From Bacteroidota bacterium (lineage in GTDB: Bacteria > Bacteroidota > Ignavibacteria > Tepidaquicellales > Tepidaquicellaceae): a DNA stretch of 44,520 nt. Numbering within the stretch: position 1 is the first letter of the stretch; every line of letters starts with the position of its first letter. The notes below the pieces were generated by a model. That model worked only from the letters and a program-made list of their open reading frames with translations. It made no database searches and was not told the DNA's origin. Location: contig JAFDZQ010000027.1 of assembly GCA_018266895.1 (NCBI GenBank), positions 908-45,427 on the forward strand, given 5' to 3'. A program made the position numbers and the translations under genes. Positions 16,379-24,822 of the stretch are shown one piece after another.

Positions 16379-18613
16379 TCAATCCTTAACGGTCATTTTT
16401 GCATACTTCAGAAAAATTTTCTTAAGTCCGATATCATCAAAATAAATCTCAGCTTTTTTTTCAAGTCCTTTTCCGGTTATAGACAGCACGGTACCGTTTC
16501 CGAATGTATTATGGACAACGGAAACTCCTTTCTGTATATCCGGAAATTTATCCGTTGAAGGATCATCCTTTTCCCTGGAATGATTTTTAGTTTTGTTCTC
16601 AGAATAATATTCATATCTGATGGAACCTCCTGAGTGAGAACTTTTTTCAGGCTTCGGCTTCCTGCCGGTATGCTGTTTAATTCCGTCAGAAATAAAATGA
16701 GCTTTGATAATTTCATCCGGTATTTCCTTCAGAAACCTGGATTTGAGCTGATAAGACTGCAGTCCGAATTTATATCTCTGATTTGCATAGGAAATGTAAA
16801 GCTTGGTCTGAGCTCTTGTAACTGCTACATAAAAAAGTCTTCTTTCTTCTTCAAGTTCGTCTTCATACATCGTAGAACTGCTTACCGGAAACAAACCCTC
16901 TTCCATCCCTGTAATAAAAACCACAGGGAATTCAAGACCTTTTGCCGAATGGATAGTCATAAGAGTTACTGCGTTCTTCTGATTATCCAGATCATCAATA
17001 TCGGCAACAAGCGAGACCTGCTGAAGGAATGATTCAAGAGTTGGTTCATCTGCGTTATCGGAAAATTCCGCAATAGCAGAAAGAAATTCCTGAATATTGT
17101 TTATCCTTTCTTCGGATTCGACAGTGTTTTCAAGCCTGAGAGAACGCAGGATTCCCATTTCATCAAGTACGCCGCGTGCAAGTTCTGATAATGACATCTC
17201 ATCTTTGAGATACTGATATTTGTAAATGTAATTTAAAATTTCAGTCAGAATGTTTTTTGCTTTTGAGCTGAACTCTTTCCTGCTGTTAATCGTCTTTAAT
17301 GCGTCAATGATCTGAACATTTTCGCTTTCGGCAATTGCTGTAATTTTATCCGTTGAAGTTTTGCCGATTCCGGGTTTCAGATTTATTACTCTCAGCAGAG
17401 CTTCATTATCCTGAGGATTAATGATGATTTTCAAATGAGAAAGAATGTCCTTGATCTCCTTTCGCTGATAAAATCTTATTCCTCCGATAATGAGATATGC
17501 AATGTTATTCTGTCGCAGAGCGTCTTCAAGAATCCTTGACTGCGCATTTGTCCTGTAAAGGATCACAAAATCCTTGAAGTTAAGTTTTTTCTTCTGCATC
17601 TCTTCATAAATGTATCTGCAAATCCTGTGAGCTTCATCCCGGTCTGTGAGAGTTTCTATAAGATGAATATGCTCGCCTTCAGTATTTTCAGTCCAGAGAT
17701 TTTTTGCAAGCTGCTTCTTGTTCTTTTTGATGACATGATCTGCAAGGGAAAGTATTTTCCGGGTTGAACGGTAATTCTGCTCGAGTTTGAAGATCTTGCA
17801 TTCCTTAAAGTCGTCCTGAAAATCAAATATATTCTGAATCTCTGCTCCCCGCCATTTGTAAATTGACTGTGCGTCATCTCCGACGATTGAAATATTGCCG
17901 TATTTCCCGGCAAGCATTTTGACAATTATATACTGCGCCTTATTAGTATCCTGGTATTCGTCGACAAGGATGAATTTAAACCTCTCCTGGTATTTTTCAA
18001 GTATATGAGGATTCCTCCGGAATAATTCAATTGGTTTGATGAGAAGATCATCGAAATCCATTGAATTGTTTTTCATAAGGGCTTTCTGGTATTCTTCATA
18101 AATTATCTCGACTTTTTTGTCAAAAGGAGTTTTTGCAACTGAAGCAAATTCCTTCGGGAAAATAAGTTTGTTCTTTAATTTACTTATGGTTCCGTGTATG
18201 GCTTTCGGAGTCGGATTATCAGTCGCTATATTATTCTGCGTCATAAGCTGTCTTATGAGACTGACGGAATCATCACTGTCGTAAATTGTAAAATTTCTTG
18301 TAAAGCCGATGAACTCTGATTCAATGCGGAGCATCCTTGCAAATATGGAATGGAATGTTCCCATCCATATCCTCTCAAAATCACGCTCGATGAGTTTTGA
18401 AATTCTTTCCTTCATTTCCTTTGCCGCCTTGTTTGTAAAGGTAAGGGAAAGTATCTCAAAAGGGCTTACTCCGGAATCTACAAGGTATGCTATTTTGTAA
18501 GTAAGTACGCGGGTCTTGCCGCTGCCTGCTCCGGCAATGATCATGCTCGGTCCTTCTATCTCTTCAACTGCCTTTCTCTGTTCGCTGTTTAATATACTCA
18601 GGTCTATGGACAT
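16379..18613 (-). CDS. pcrA: UvrD/PcrA-type superfamily 1 DNA helicase
   Basis: A 744-residue ATP-dependent 3'-5' DNA helicase for repair and conflict resolution. It begins LNSEQRKAVEEIEGPSMIIA (Q motif), then Walker A AGAGSGKTR (27-35), TFTNKAAKEMKERI (motif Ia), ILVDEYQDTN (motif II), GDDAQSIYKWRGA (motif III), QNYRSTRKI (motif IV), LMTIHSAKGLEFPVVFITGM (motif V) and EERRLFYVAVTRAQTKLYIS (motif VI). The C-terminus (about 695-742) has the Tudor-like fold VSVVHNTFGNGTVLSI, which in PcrA/UvrD contacts RNA polymerase. Length and domain order are normal. It starts with ATG; a strong hairpin 24 bases upstream separates it from the aminopeptidase gene. Calling it PcrA rather than UvrD or Rep is by similarity only. 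Confidence 0.95.
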   Translation of the reverse strand: MSIDLSILNSEQRKAVEEIEGPSMIIAGAGSGKTRVLTYKIAYLVDSGVSPFEILSLTFTNKAAKEMKERISKLIERDFERIWMGTFHSIFARMLRIESEFIGFTRNFTIYDSDDSVSLIRQLMTQNNIATDNPTPKAIHGTISKLKNKLIFPKEFASVAKTPFDKKVEIIYEEYQKALMKNNSMDFDDLLIKPIELFRRNPHILEKYQERFKFILVDEYQDTNKAQYIIVKMLAGKYGNISIVGDDAQSIYKWRGAEIQNIFDFQDDFKECKIFKLEQNYRSTRKILSLADHVIKKNKKQLAKNLWTENTEGEHIHLIETLTDRDEAHRICRYIYEEMQKKKLNFKDFVILYRTNAQSRILEDALRQNNIAYLIIGGIRFYQRKEIKDILSHLKIIINPQDNEALLRVINLKPGIGKTSTDKITAIAESENVQIIDALKTINSRKEFSSKAKNILTEILNYIYKYQYLKDEMSLSELARGVLDEMGILRSLRLENTVESEERINNIQEFLSAIAEFSDNADEPTLESFLQQVSLVADIDDLDNQKNAVTLMTIHSAKGLEFPVVFITGMEEGLFPVSSSTMYEDELEEERRLFYVAVTRAQTKLYISYANQRYKFGLQSYQLKSRFLKEIPDEIIKAHFISDGIKQHTGRKPKPEKSSHSGGSIRYEYYSENKTKNHSREKDDPSTDKFPDIQKGVSVVHNTFGNGTVLSITGKGLEKKAEIYFDDIGLKKIFLKYAKMTVKD

Positions 18614-18636
18614 CTGTAATTATTTTGGGAAATTAA

Positions 18637-18672
18637 AATATGTAATTTACTTTTGATTGTAAATTACATATT
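18637..18672 (-). terminator. 14-bp hairpin between aminopeptidase and helicase genes
   Basis: A perfect 14-bp stem (AATATGTAATTTAC at 18637-18650, complement at 18659-18672, 8-base loop) is followed on the minus strand by TTAATTTCCC, which is a weak U-tract. It may terminate pepP transcripts or act as a leader structure for the helicase gene, whose ATG is 24 bases downstream. A second hairpin (18668-18685) overlaps its stem. Confidence 0.45.
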
Positions 18673-18716
18673 CAAATGTGAATATTGTTTATTAAAAAAG
18701 AATTAAAATTAATTCC

Positions 18717-20060
18717 TTAAAGACCCGTATGGTTTTCTCTCATTGCCTCTTCAATTTCATCTACTTCCTTGATCATATTCTCGGTCAGGTTAAGACATCC
18801 ATTCCCTGTTACGAGAATATCGTCTTCGATTCTTATACCTGTTCCTCTGAATTTTTCGGGAATCTCTTTCATGTCTTTTGTAAAATACAGACCGGGTTCA
18901 ATTGTAATTACATTGCCTTCCCTCAGAGTGTCAAAATCCGCTGATCCTGCCGCTGAAGAAGGAACTGCATCATGAGTATCCAGTCCTATATGATGACCTA
19001 CACCATGAAGAGAATATTTTTTAATGTCCTTTTTATCTTTTAAAAGTCCGGCTTTATACAAACCGTCTGCAAGAATTTTCTGACTGAGATTATTAATATA
19101 TGAAAATTTAACTCCCGGTCTGATATTTTTTATGCATTCTTTGTTCGCTTTAAGCACGATTTCATAGATCAGCTTCTGTTCGGTTGTGAAAACACCGTCT
19201 ACCGGGAAAGTGCGTGTAACATCCGAACAGTAATATTTAAACTCCGATGCCGAATCTATCAGCAGCAGATCTCCCGGTACAAGATGCTGGTCATTATTTT
19301 CGTAGTGCAGAATGCAGGCATTTTCTCCTGCAGCCACAATAGGGTGATAAGCTATGTCATTTCCTCCGTAATATCTGTAATAGAATTCCAGTATAAACTG
19401 CACATTAAATTCATTTATTCCCGGTTGAATGATTTTAAGTATTTCGTTGTATGCTTTTATGGATGCATCGGCCGCATTGCTTATCTTTATAATTTCAAAA
19501 GGAGTTTTGATAAATCTCATTGTCCCCAGCACATATGAAGCATCTATAATTTCAATGTGAGGAGCTATCCTGTTCATCGAATCAAAAAACATAGAAATAA
19601 TATTTTCCATTTCTCCAGAAAGTTTAAGCATCTCCGCGAAATTTATATACAATCTTCTGAACGATGAAAGCATCTTTCCGTTTAAATAGTAATTCAGCTC
19701 TGTATTTTCCCTGCCATTCTGAATCCCGAGTCCGTCAGTAACATTCTCAAAACCAAGCCTTTTGCCGTTCCATGTTTCCATAAGAGTATCTTTTTTCTGA
19801 ACAAACAAAACTTCAGTTGCAGTTTTGACTTTGCTTCCGGTTTTAAGCCTGACTCCTCCAGGAGCCAGCAGTAAAGCGGAATTTGCTTCCTCGAATCCCG
19901 TGAGGTAATAAAAATTCTTGTATTGTTTGAATTTATAATCGCCGTCATAGGATTTATTCCTGTGTGTGTTCCCGAAAATCAATGCAATTGAATCTTTTCC
20001 GATAAGTTTAGAGAACTCTTTTCTTCTTGATAAGTAAAATGATTTTTCTTCTTTGTTCAT
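18717..20060 (-). CDS. pepP: Xaa-Pro aminopeptidase (M24B)
   Basis: A 447-residue cytoplasmic metallopeptidase that removes N-terminal residues preceding proline. Residues 1-140 form the AMP_N (creatinase-like) domain, with NFYYLTGFEE near 49-58, and 180-440 the pitta-bread catalytic domain. All five dinuclear metal ligands are recognisable: D269 and D280 (LLIDSASEFKYYCSDVTRTF), H356 (LHGVGHHIGLDTHD), E388 (ITIEPGLYF) and E412 (GTGIRIEDDI). Length matches E. coli PepP. It starts with ATG at 20060, 60 bases downstream of purF. Both are on the minus strand and could form one transcript. Confidence 0.95.
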   Translation of the reverse strand: MNKEEKSFYLSRRKEFSKLIGKDSIALIFGNTHRNKSYDGDYKFKQYKNFYYLTGFEEANSALLLAPGGVRLKTGSKVKTATEVLFVQKKDTLMETWNGKRLGFENVTDGLGIQNGRENTELNYYLNGKMLSSFRRLYINFAEMLKLSGEMENIISMFFDSMNRIAPHIEIIDASYVLGTMRFIKTPFEIIKISNAADASIKAYNEILKIIQPGINEFNVQFILEFYYRYYGGNDIAYHPIVAAGENACILHYENNDQHLVPGDLLLIDSASEFKYYCSDVTRTFPVDGVFTTEQKLIYEIVLKANKECIKNIRPGVKFSYINNLSQKILADGLYKAGLLKDKKDIKKYSLHGVGHHIGLDTHDAVPSSAAGSADFDTLREGNVITIEPGLYFTKDMKEIPEKFRGTGIRIEDDILVTGNGCLNLTENMIKEVDEIEEAMRENHTGL

Positions 20061-20120
20061 ATTATTTGTTTGTAGGATTATTTGGATTTACTGAATAGTT
20101 CTCATTTAGCAAGCATCAGC

Positions 20121-21647
20121 TCAGTCATCAAACTGATCCTTTTTCATTTCGTCAAGTCCTTCTATTGGTATCGGATAATTTTTTGTAAAACAAGCCGTGC
20201 AGTAATCGGTTTTTTCATTAATGTAAGGAACGGATTTCAGAAGATTTTCTGTGCTGAGATATTCAAGACTTGTAACTCCGAGTTCCTTTCGTATTTCTTC
20301 AATATTCTGATGATGCTGATTTGCGATAAGCTCTTCCGACGACGGAAAATCCATTCCGTAAAAGCACGGAGAAATGATCGGTGGTGAAGAAATTTTAAGA
20401 TGAATTTCTTCCGGACCGGCTTTCTTTATGAGATCAACAAGCAGTTTGGAAGTTGTACCTCTTACTATTGAATCATCAACGATGACCAGTTTTCTGCCGT
20501 TAACCACGCCTTTGACGGTATTGAATTTTGTTTTAACCTTCATCTTTCTTTTATCCTGACCGGGCTGAATAAAAGTCCTTCCCACATAATGACTTCGGAT
20601 CAGTCCGATTTCATGTTTGACGTCTTTATTTGTCTTTACGATTTCATTGAAATATCCGAGAGTCGCCGTGTTGGATGAATCAGGGACATTTATGACTGCC
20701 GTCTTTTTATCTTCAATGTTTGTCTTCCCGGGTGACGGACTCTGGATTGCGAGATTCTTTCCGATTTTTCTTCTTACTTTGTCCACTTTTTCACCGAACA
20801 CTTCGCTGTCCGGCCTTGAAAAGTATATGTATTCAAAAACACAGTGTTTGTATTTCTTTGTTTCGCCTGCAGAGTAACTGTTTTCTTTCCCGCTCTTCAC
20901 GACATCAAGATCTATCATTATAATCTCACCCGGTCTGACATCGCGGATGTATTCTGCATTTACAATATCAAGAGCACATGTTTCCGAAGCGAAAACGTAA
21001 CTGTCATCAATCCTTCCAAAGCAGAAAGGTCTTACCCCGTAAGGATCCCTGACAGCGAAAAGCTTATCATCTGTTAGAATGCAGATTGAATAAGCGCCTT
21101 TCACCTGTGAAAAAGCATCAAGGATCTTATTTACAATATCCTGTTCCCTGCTTTTTGCTATCAGGTGCAGCACAAGCTCACTGTCGGTTGAAGTCTGAAA
21201 AATAGTTCCTTCATTCTGAAGTTTATCCCTGAGGTATTTTGTGTTAGTAAGATTTCCGTTATGCGAAAGAGCGAGATTTCCGTCTTTGAAATTTACCTTG
21301 AACGGCTGTATGTTATTTGTATTGTCACCGGAACCTGTCGTAGAATATCTTGTATGTCCGATCGCGGAATTTCCCTTTAATACATCCGTAAGAATCTTAT
21401 CATCTGAAAATACACTCAACACAAGTCCGAGGTCTTTATGTATGTTGAATCTGCCTTTACCTGTTTTTATGTCGTAATCCGAAGTCACAATCCCTGCGGC
21501 TTCCTGGCCTCTGTGCTGAAGAGCGTGCAATCCGTAATAGGTCAGGACCGAAGCATCGGAATTATTGAATATTCCGAATACACCGCAGTTTGAATGAATG
21601 GATTTCGTTTCTGAAAATTTTTTCCGGCTGAGTTTTTTTACCTTCAT
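20121..21647 (-). CDS. purF: Amidophosphoribosyltransferase
   Basis: This enzyme catalyses the first committed step of purine synthesis: PRPP plus glutamine gives 5-phosphoribosylamine. Residues 21-265 are the N-terminal nucleophile glutaminase domain, with C21 in SNCGVFGIF after a 20-residue leader that would be removed, plus HALQHRGQEAAG and GHTRYSTTG. Residues 280-480 are the phosphoribosyltransferase domain with PRPP loop VIVDDSIVRGTTS (388-400). C269, C428, C483 and C486 match the four ligands of the [4Fe-4S] cluster in the Bacillus-type enzyme, so this is the propeptide-processed, oxygen-sensitive class. The 508-residue length is normal. Other pur genes are not adjacent. The upstream 521-base gap carries repeats but no obvious guanine riboswitch. 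Confidence 0.97.
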   Translation of the reverse strand: MKVKKLSRKKFSETKSIHSNCGVFGIFNNSDASVLTYYGLHALQHRGQEAAGIVTSDYDIKTGKGRFNIHKDLGLVLSVFSDDKILTDVLKGNSAIGHTRYSTTGSGDNTNNIQPFKVNFKDGNLALSHNGNLTNTKYLRDKLQNEGTIFQTSTDSELVLHLIAKSREQDIVNKILDAFSQVKGAYSICILTDDKLFAVRDPYGVRPFCFGRIDDSYVFASETCALDIVNAEYIRDVRPGEIIMIDLDVVKSGKENSYSAGETKKYKHCVFEYIYFSRPDSEVFGEKVDKVRRKIGKNLAIQSPSPGKTNIEDKKTAVINVPDSSNTATLGYFNEIVKTNKDVKHEIGLIRSHYVGRTFIQPGQDKRKMKVKTKFNTVKGVVNGRKLVIVDDSIVRGTTSKLLVDLIKKAGPEEIHLKISSPPIISPCFYGMDFPSSEELIANQHHQNIEEIRKELGVTSLEYLSTENLLKSVPYINEKTDYCTACFTKNYPIPIEGLDEMKKDQFDD

Positions 21648-21803
21648 GTGATATTGATTTAAATTATATCTTTGCTTTAAAAGAATAAAGGTAAACAGAA
21701 GTTTGTCAGAGGATTTTTTTCAACTCTGTGCAAAACGTTTCTAAATATGGTTATATAATTATTTAGTTAGTTAAATTTTCTTTTAAAAAACTTTCTGTAT
21801 TGC

Positions 21804-21971
21804 TGCAAAACCCCTCCCAAACCGGGGCTGTCCCAAAAGTCATAAATACCTGTATGTCATTCCCGCGAATGCGGGAATCCAGAATGTAAATCGGCTTTTA
21901 ATATTTACAATTTAACTCTATTCAAACTTTTGGGACAGCCCCGGCAAGGTGGGGTTGTTTCAAACAGCTCA
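21804..21971. repeat. Extragenic hairpin repeat split by a MITE-like insertion
   Basis: The left half (GCAAAACCCCTCCCAAACCGG) and the right half (CCGGCAAGGTGGGGTT, then GTTTCAAACAGCTCA) together resemble the uninterrupted copy at 4268-4326. Removing the insertion between the two CCGG tetranucleotides restores a continuous hairpin. Confidence 0.6.
21824..21942. mobile_element. 119-base MITE-like element
   Basis: It is bounded by perfect 17-bp inverted repeats (GGGGCTGTCCCAAAAGT and its complement, 21824-21840 and 21926-21942), which extend to 19 bp with the flanking CC/GG. It can also be read as 15-bp ends GGCTGTCCCAAAAGT flanked by a 4-bp CCGG duplication. It has no ORF. Inside is a separate 8-bp-stem palindrome ATTCCCGC-GAAT-GCGGGAAT (21859-21878). 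The size, perfect termini and lack of coding capacity fit a non-autonomous transposon. The donor transposase family is unknown and no matching full element is in the window. Confidence 0.75.
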
Positions 21972-22107
21972 CATTTTATTCAATTTTTAATAGAAACAAA
22001 TATTTATTACAAAAATAAATTAAGTTGGACAAAACTGATTTTTTTTTGACTCTGTGCAAAACTATGTGAATCGTAATTGTAGAATTAAAAAATTTACAAT
22101 TCTATTT

Positions 22108-22136
22108 ATCTGTGTAAATTTGTGTCAATTGTGAGA
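22108..22136 (+). repeat. 29-base dispersed repeat, copy C
   Basis: It starts ATCTGTGTAAATTTGTGTCA and ends ATTGTGAGA. It is the copy closest to the consensus of copies A and B at 15731 and 15814, 6.3 kb away. Confidence 0.7.
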
Positions 22137-22168
22137 TAAACTAAATAAGAGGTAAGTATGAAAAATAA

Positions 22169-23251
22169 TCAGACAACCCTGATGTGATTCGAAAATATCC
22201 AGCCCTTGCCGTTTTTCCAGGCTTCTATTCTGTACGAACCTTTTTCGTCAGTATCCCAGATGCAGTCGAGTCCCTTCAGTTCGTCCCTGCATTTACCGTT
22301 ATGAATTAATTTTATCTGAGCTTCAGCCGGCAGCATGGTTCTGAGTATTATTTTTTTGCTTACGGATTTATCGAGAACAATCTCATCACCCATAGTGTAA
22401 TTCGAACCGTTATATTCAGCAATAAATCTGAAACCGTTTCCTCTGCCGATATAATTATTGACTATGAAACTTCTTCCTCTCCCCAGGGCATCAATAACCT
22501 GATCTCTGTCAGTCTCATAAGTTTTCTGATGACCTTTGCGGAACTCATTTTCAACAAAAATATGAGTACGGATGGATTTGAATAATATCTTATATCCGAA
22601 AATCTCAATTTCAAATCCCATTAAATTATATTTATGAGCATGAGCGTCAATACCTCCGATCGCAACTACTTTTCTTTTTTTATTGAGTTCATCCCATTTG
22701 TGAAGAGTCTCTTCCGGAGGTGCGATGATAGTTTTTAAAGGATGAATAAATCTCTGCAGCTTGTTTGATTCATCAACTCCTTCAGCCCATTCGCTCATGT
22801 GATTCCAGATCTCAATTCCCGTGAAATCTTCGGATTCCCAGGCAGTCCACGGATACGCTTTTAACTGTGGAAGTTTATTTCTTTTTTCATGAGGATGTGC
22901 GAGAAATCCGATTCCGCCGCTGTTTTTAATTTCTTTGACATACTCTGCAGCTGAGAGTTTATTTCCCGAATCACCGTCGGAAAGTTTATCAAATGTGCCT
23001 GCAACTTTGTCCGTTCCAAGTACCAGATAATGATTCTTGTTTTTAATGTCATTCACTTCATAACCCACTATAAGCATAGTCTGCTTGTACCATTTTTCAA
23101 AGCCCTTGTCTTTTGCTTTTAATGTATTGTGATCAGTGAGAATTATGAAATCGAGGTCTGATTCTGTTGCGTATTTTGCTATTTCTTCAACAGTGCCGGA
23201 TCCGTCGGAAAATTTTGAATGTATATGCAAAGATCCTGAATATTCAAACAT
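22169..23251 (-). CDS. PHP-domain metal-dependent phosphoesterase
   Basis: A 360-residue protein whose N-terminal 250 residues form a PHP domain. SLHIHSKFSDGSG carries H9, H11 and D16, IILTDHNTL carries D40 and H41, AHPHEKRNKLPQ comes near 118, and GGIDAHAHKYN near 198. These are the metal-binding His/Asp clusters of the PHP superfamily. About 270-360 form a small beta-sandwich-like tail (YTMGDEIVLDKSVSKKIILR), as in other PHP phosphoesterases. No signal peptide is seen, so it is likely cytoplasmic. The substrate is unknown; relatives include phosphatases for nucleotides or small phosphoesters. It starts with ATG, 77 bases downstream of the membrane-protein operon, and may be its last gene. 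Confidence 0.85.
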   Translation of the reverse strand: MFEYSGSLHIHSKFSDGSGTVEEIAKYATESDLDFIILTDHNTLKAKDKGFEKWYKQTMLIVGYEVNDIKNKNHYLVLGTDKVAGTFDKLSDGDSGNKLSAAEYVKEIKNSGGIGFLAHPHEKRNKLPQLKAYPWTAWESEDFTGIEIWNHMSEWAEGVDESNKLQRFIHPLKTIIAPPEETLHKWDELNKKRKVVAIGGIDAHAHKYNLMGFEIEIFGYKILFKSIRTHIFVENEFRKGHQKTYETDRDQVIDALGRGRSFIVNNYIGRGNGFRFIAEYNGSNYTMGDEIVLDKSVSKKIILRTMLPAEAQIKLIHNGKCRDELKGLDCIWDTDEKGSYRIEAWKNGKGWIFSNHIRVV

Positions 23252-23328
23252 ACTTAATAAAATTTATTTTTGTGATTACAACTAAAAATTAAAGTTTCTG
23301 AGTTCCATTGATAATTTAAAATGCATTA

Positions 23329-23763
23329 TTAATGATGTCCTGAATATATGTTCAGTATCCAGATCATCATCAGGAGAATCAGGAAAACAGATAAAGTGAA
23401 TCTGTTAAATTTTATGCTGATCTTATAATTAAAAAAACTCAATACAAAAATAGCTAAACAGAAAATTGCGGAAAATGTAAAGAAGAATACCGAAGCCGGA
23501 TTGTAAAAAATGCTTTTTGAAAAATTCAAATGAATGAATTCCTCAAAAGCTCTTGACATCCCGCAGAAAGGACAGGGGAATCCCGTTACGTTAAGCATAA
23601 TGCAAGAGCTGTCTTCCCTGAACAGACCCGGAAAAAAATGACTCAGCAAGTCAAGAGGATAGTATTTTGCCGTTAGCAGAATGAGAAAAATGCTTGCAAC
23701 GAGAATCAGTCTTATTTTTCCGGATTCTTCAGGTGATGTTTTTCTGAGGGAAATGAATTTCAA
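23329..23763 (-). CDS. DUF2752 membrane protein
   Basis: A 144-residue protein of the DUF2752 family, function unknown. It has about three hydrophobic segments (near 20-38, 88-112 and 120-142) and the family signature NVTGFPCPFCGMSRAFEEFI at about 54-73 with the paired cysteines CPFC. The downstream NPASVFFF is the other conserved element. The start is read as TTG at 23763-23761, in a TTGA overlap with the stop of the upstream gene, which indicates translational coupling. It is the last gene of a three-gene cluster with the unknown membrane protein and DUF2085. The hydrophobic content argues for the inner membrane, with cysteines near a membrane face. Confidence 0.82.
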   Translation of the reverse strand: MKFISLRKTSPEESGKIRLILVASIFLILLTAKYYPLDLLSHFFPGLFREDSSCIMLNVTGFPCPFCGMSRAFEEFIHLNFSKSIFYNPASVFFFTFSAIFCLAIFVLSFFNYKISIKFNRFTLSVFLILLMMIWILNIYSGHH

Positions 23764-24287
23764 ATCTGAGACATAGTTTTGTTTTTCTTCAAAACCGAGA
23801 CACCTATTAATGCACCTATTGAACCGAAAAGGGGATATAAAATTATGTTGCTGACAAATGAAATAATTGTAATGGTCGGAGAAAAACCGTGTTCGCTGAA
23901 CTCACCCGAAAACTTTTCAATATAAGTCAGCATCTCGGACGGTACGTCTACTCCCATCTGATCAAGTGAATTCATTATGTCAAGCATCGGGTTTACATCC
24001 GAGAACAGACTTATGAGCAGTCCGAAACCCGTTACAAAAACAGCAGCAAGAATCCCGCTCAGAATACCGATCATGCCTCCGTCCTTTACTTCAGGAAATT
24101 TTCCGGACGGCTCGAGCTGTTTTTTATAAGAGTAAACTCCGGCAAATCCTCCTGCCATTATACCTGCACAGCAGAAAACATTTACAAGATTAACAACAGG
24201 CAGAACTGCAATTGCCGTCATTACTAAAGTTCCTGTAATTACAGGTTTTATTTTATTTGCCGTTTGTATGTTGTGTCCGTTATCCAT
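23760..24287 (-). CDS. Small four-helix membrane protein of unknown function
   Basis: A 175-residue protein that I cannot place in a named family with confidence. Hydrophobic segments lie near 15-36, 38-56, 72-95 and 138-165. The second begins NVFCCAGIMAGGFAGVYSY, with two adjacent cysteines, a pattern shared by several small uncharacterised membrane proteins (DUF4199/DUF5518-like possibilities, not verified). A soluble stretch of about 40 residues separates helices 3 and 4. It starts with ATG one base after the end of the DUF2085 gene and overlaps the DUF2752 start, so the three are almost certainly co-expressed. Confidence 0.7.
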   Translation of the reverse strand: MDNGHNIQTANKIKPVITGTLVMTAIAVLPVVNLVNVFCCAGIMAGGFAGVYSYKKQLEPSGKFPEVKDGGMIGILSGILAAVFVTGFGLLISLFSDVNPMLDIMNSLDQMGVDVPSEMLTYIEKFSGEFSEHGFSPTITIISFVSNIILYPLFGSIGALIGVSVLKKNKTMSQI

Positions 24288-24288
24288 T

Positions 24289-24822
24289 TTAATTTTTATA
24301 ACTGATTTTATTTCTCATAAATGTATTAACCTCATAAAAAAATTTAACAAATCCCGGTATTATGAAAAAAGGAAGAACCAGCCCAGTCAAAAAACCTGTT
24401 GCCGATCTGGAAAAAAAAGAATTTTGTAAAATACCTGTCATATCTAATATGACATCAAGAAATAAAAGTGCTGAAGGGATAAAAAGATAAATTAAGGACG
24501 GAGTGTCAAAATTAGCGATCCTGTTTCTTACAGGATACATTACAACACCCAGAAAAAATCCCGAATAGATCCAGACGCATCTTGAGCAGACGGCAATTTT
24601 ATGACCGAATAAATGGAATGATCTTAAATCATCCTGATGACATACTTTCGAAAAAAAAATGTAAATAAAATCTGAAATTCTTTCATAAATACCGCCGAGT
24701 GTTTCAAGTAACGGTGCAGCGAATATCATCAGAAGCCAGATGAGATTAGCCGCTAAAATCGTAAAATAAACTTTCCCCGCGATTTTGCCTGCTTCTGAGT
24801 CGATGCCGGAATTATTTTGCAT
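24289..24822 (-). CDS. DUF2085 membrane protein
   Basis: A 177-residue inner-membrane protein of the DUF2085 family, function unknown. It has about four hydrophobic segments (near 17-38, 83-97, 107-124 and 140-158). The diagnostic motifs are KVCHQDDLRSFHLFGHKI at about 59-76 and AVCSRCVWIYSGFFLG at about 77-92, giving CHQ and CxRC near the membrane. The CHQ and paired-cysteine residues are conserved in the family and could bind metal or act in redox chemistry; that is inference. It is the first gene of the tight three-gene cluster, with ATG at 24822. A 294-base region separates it from the divergent peptide-binding lipoprotein gene. Confidence 0.85.
   Translation of the reverse strand: MQNNSGIDSEAGKIAGKVYFTILAANLIWLLMIFAAPLLETLGGIYERISDFIYIFFSKVCHQDDLRSFHLFGHKIAVCSRCVWIYSGFFLGVVMYPVRNRIANFDTPSLIYLFIPSALLFLDVILDMTGILQNSFFSRSATGFLTGLVLPFFIIPGFVKFFYEVNTFMRNKISYKN

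Larger units (their letters stand above)
21648..22168. other. 521-base intergenic region rich in repeats, no gene
   Basis: The region lies between the minus-strand purF and PHP genes. It contains an extragenic hairpin repeat split by a 119-base MITE-like element, a 29-base dispersed repeat, and two copies of a motif reading ACTCTGTGCAAAAC after a T-run (near 21722-21735 and 22050-22064). The purF promoter must lie in the left part. No reading frame looks coding. Confidence 0.65.

Noticed and set aside
21648-21800. Purine riboswitch upstream of purF
   Set aside because: The short AT-rich leader lacks the conserved three-way-junction core sequences.
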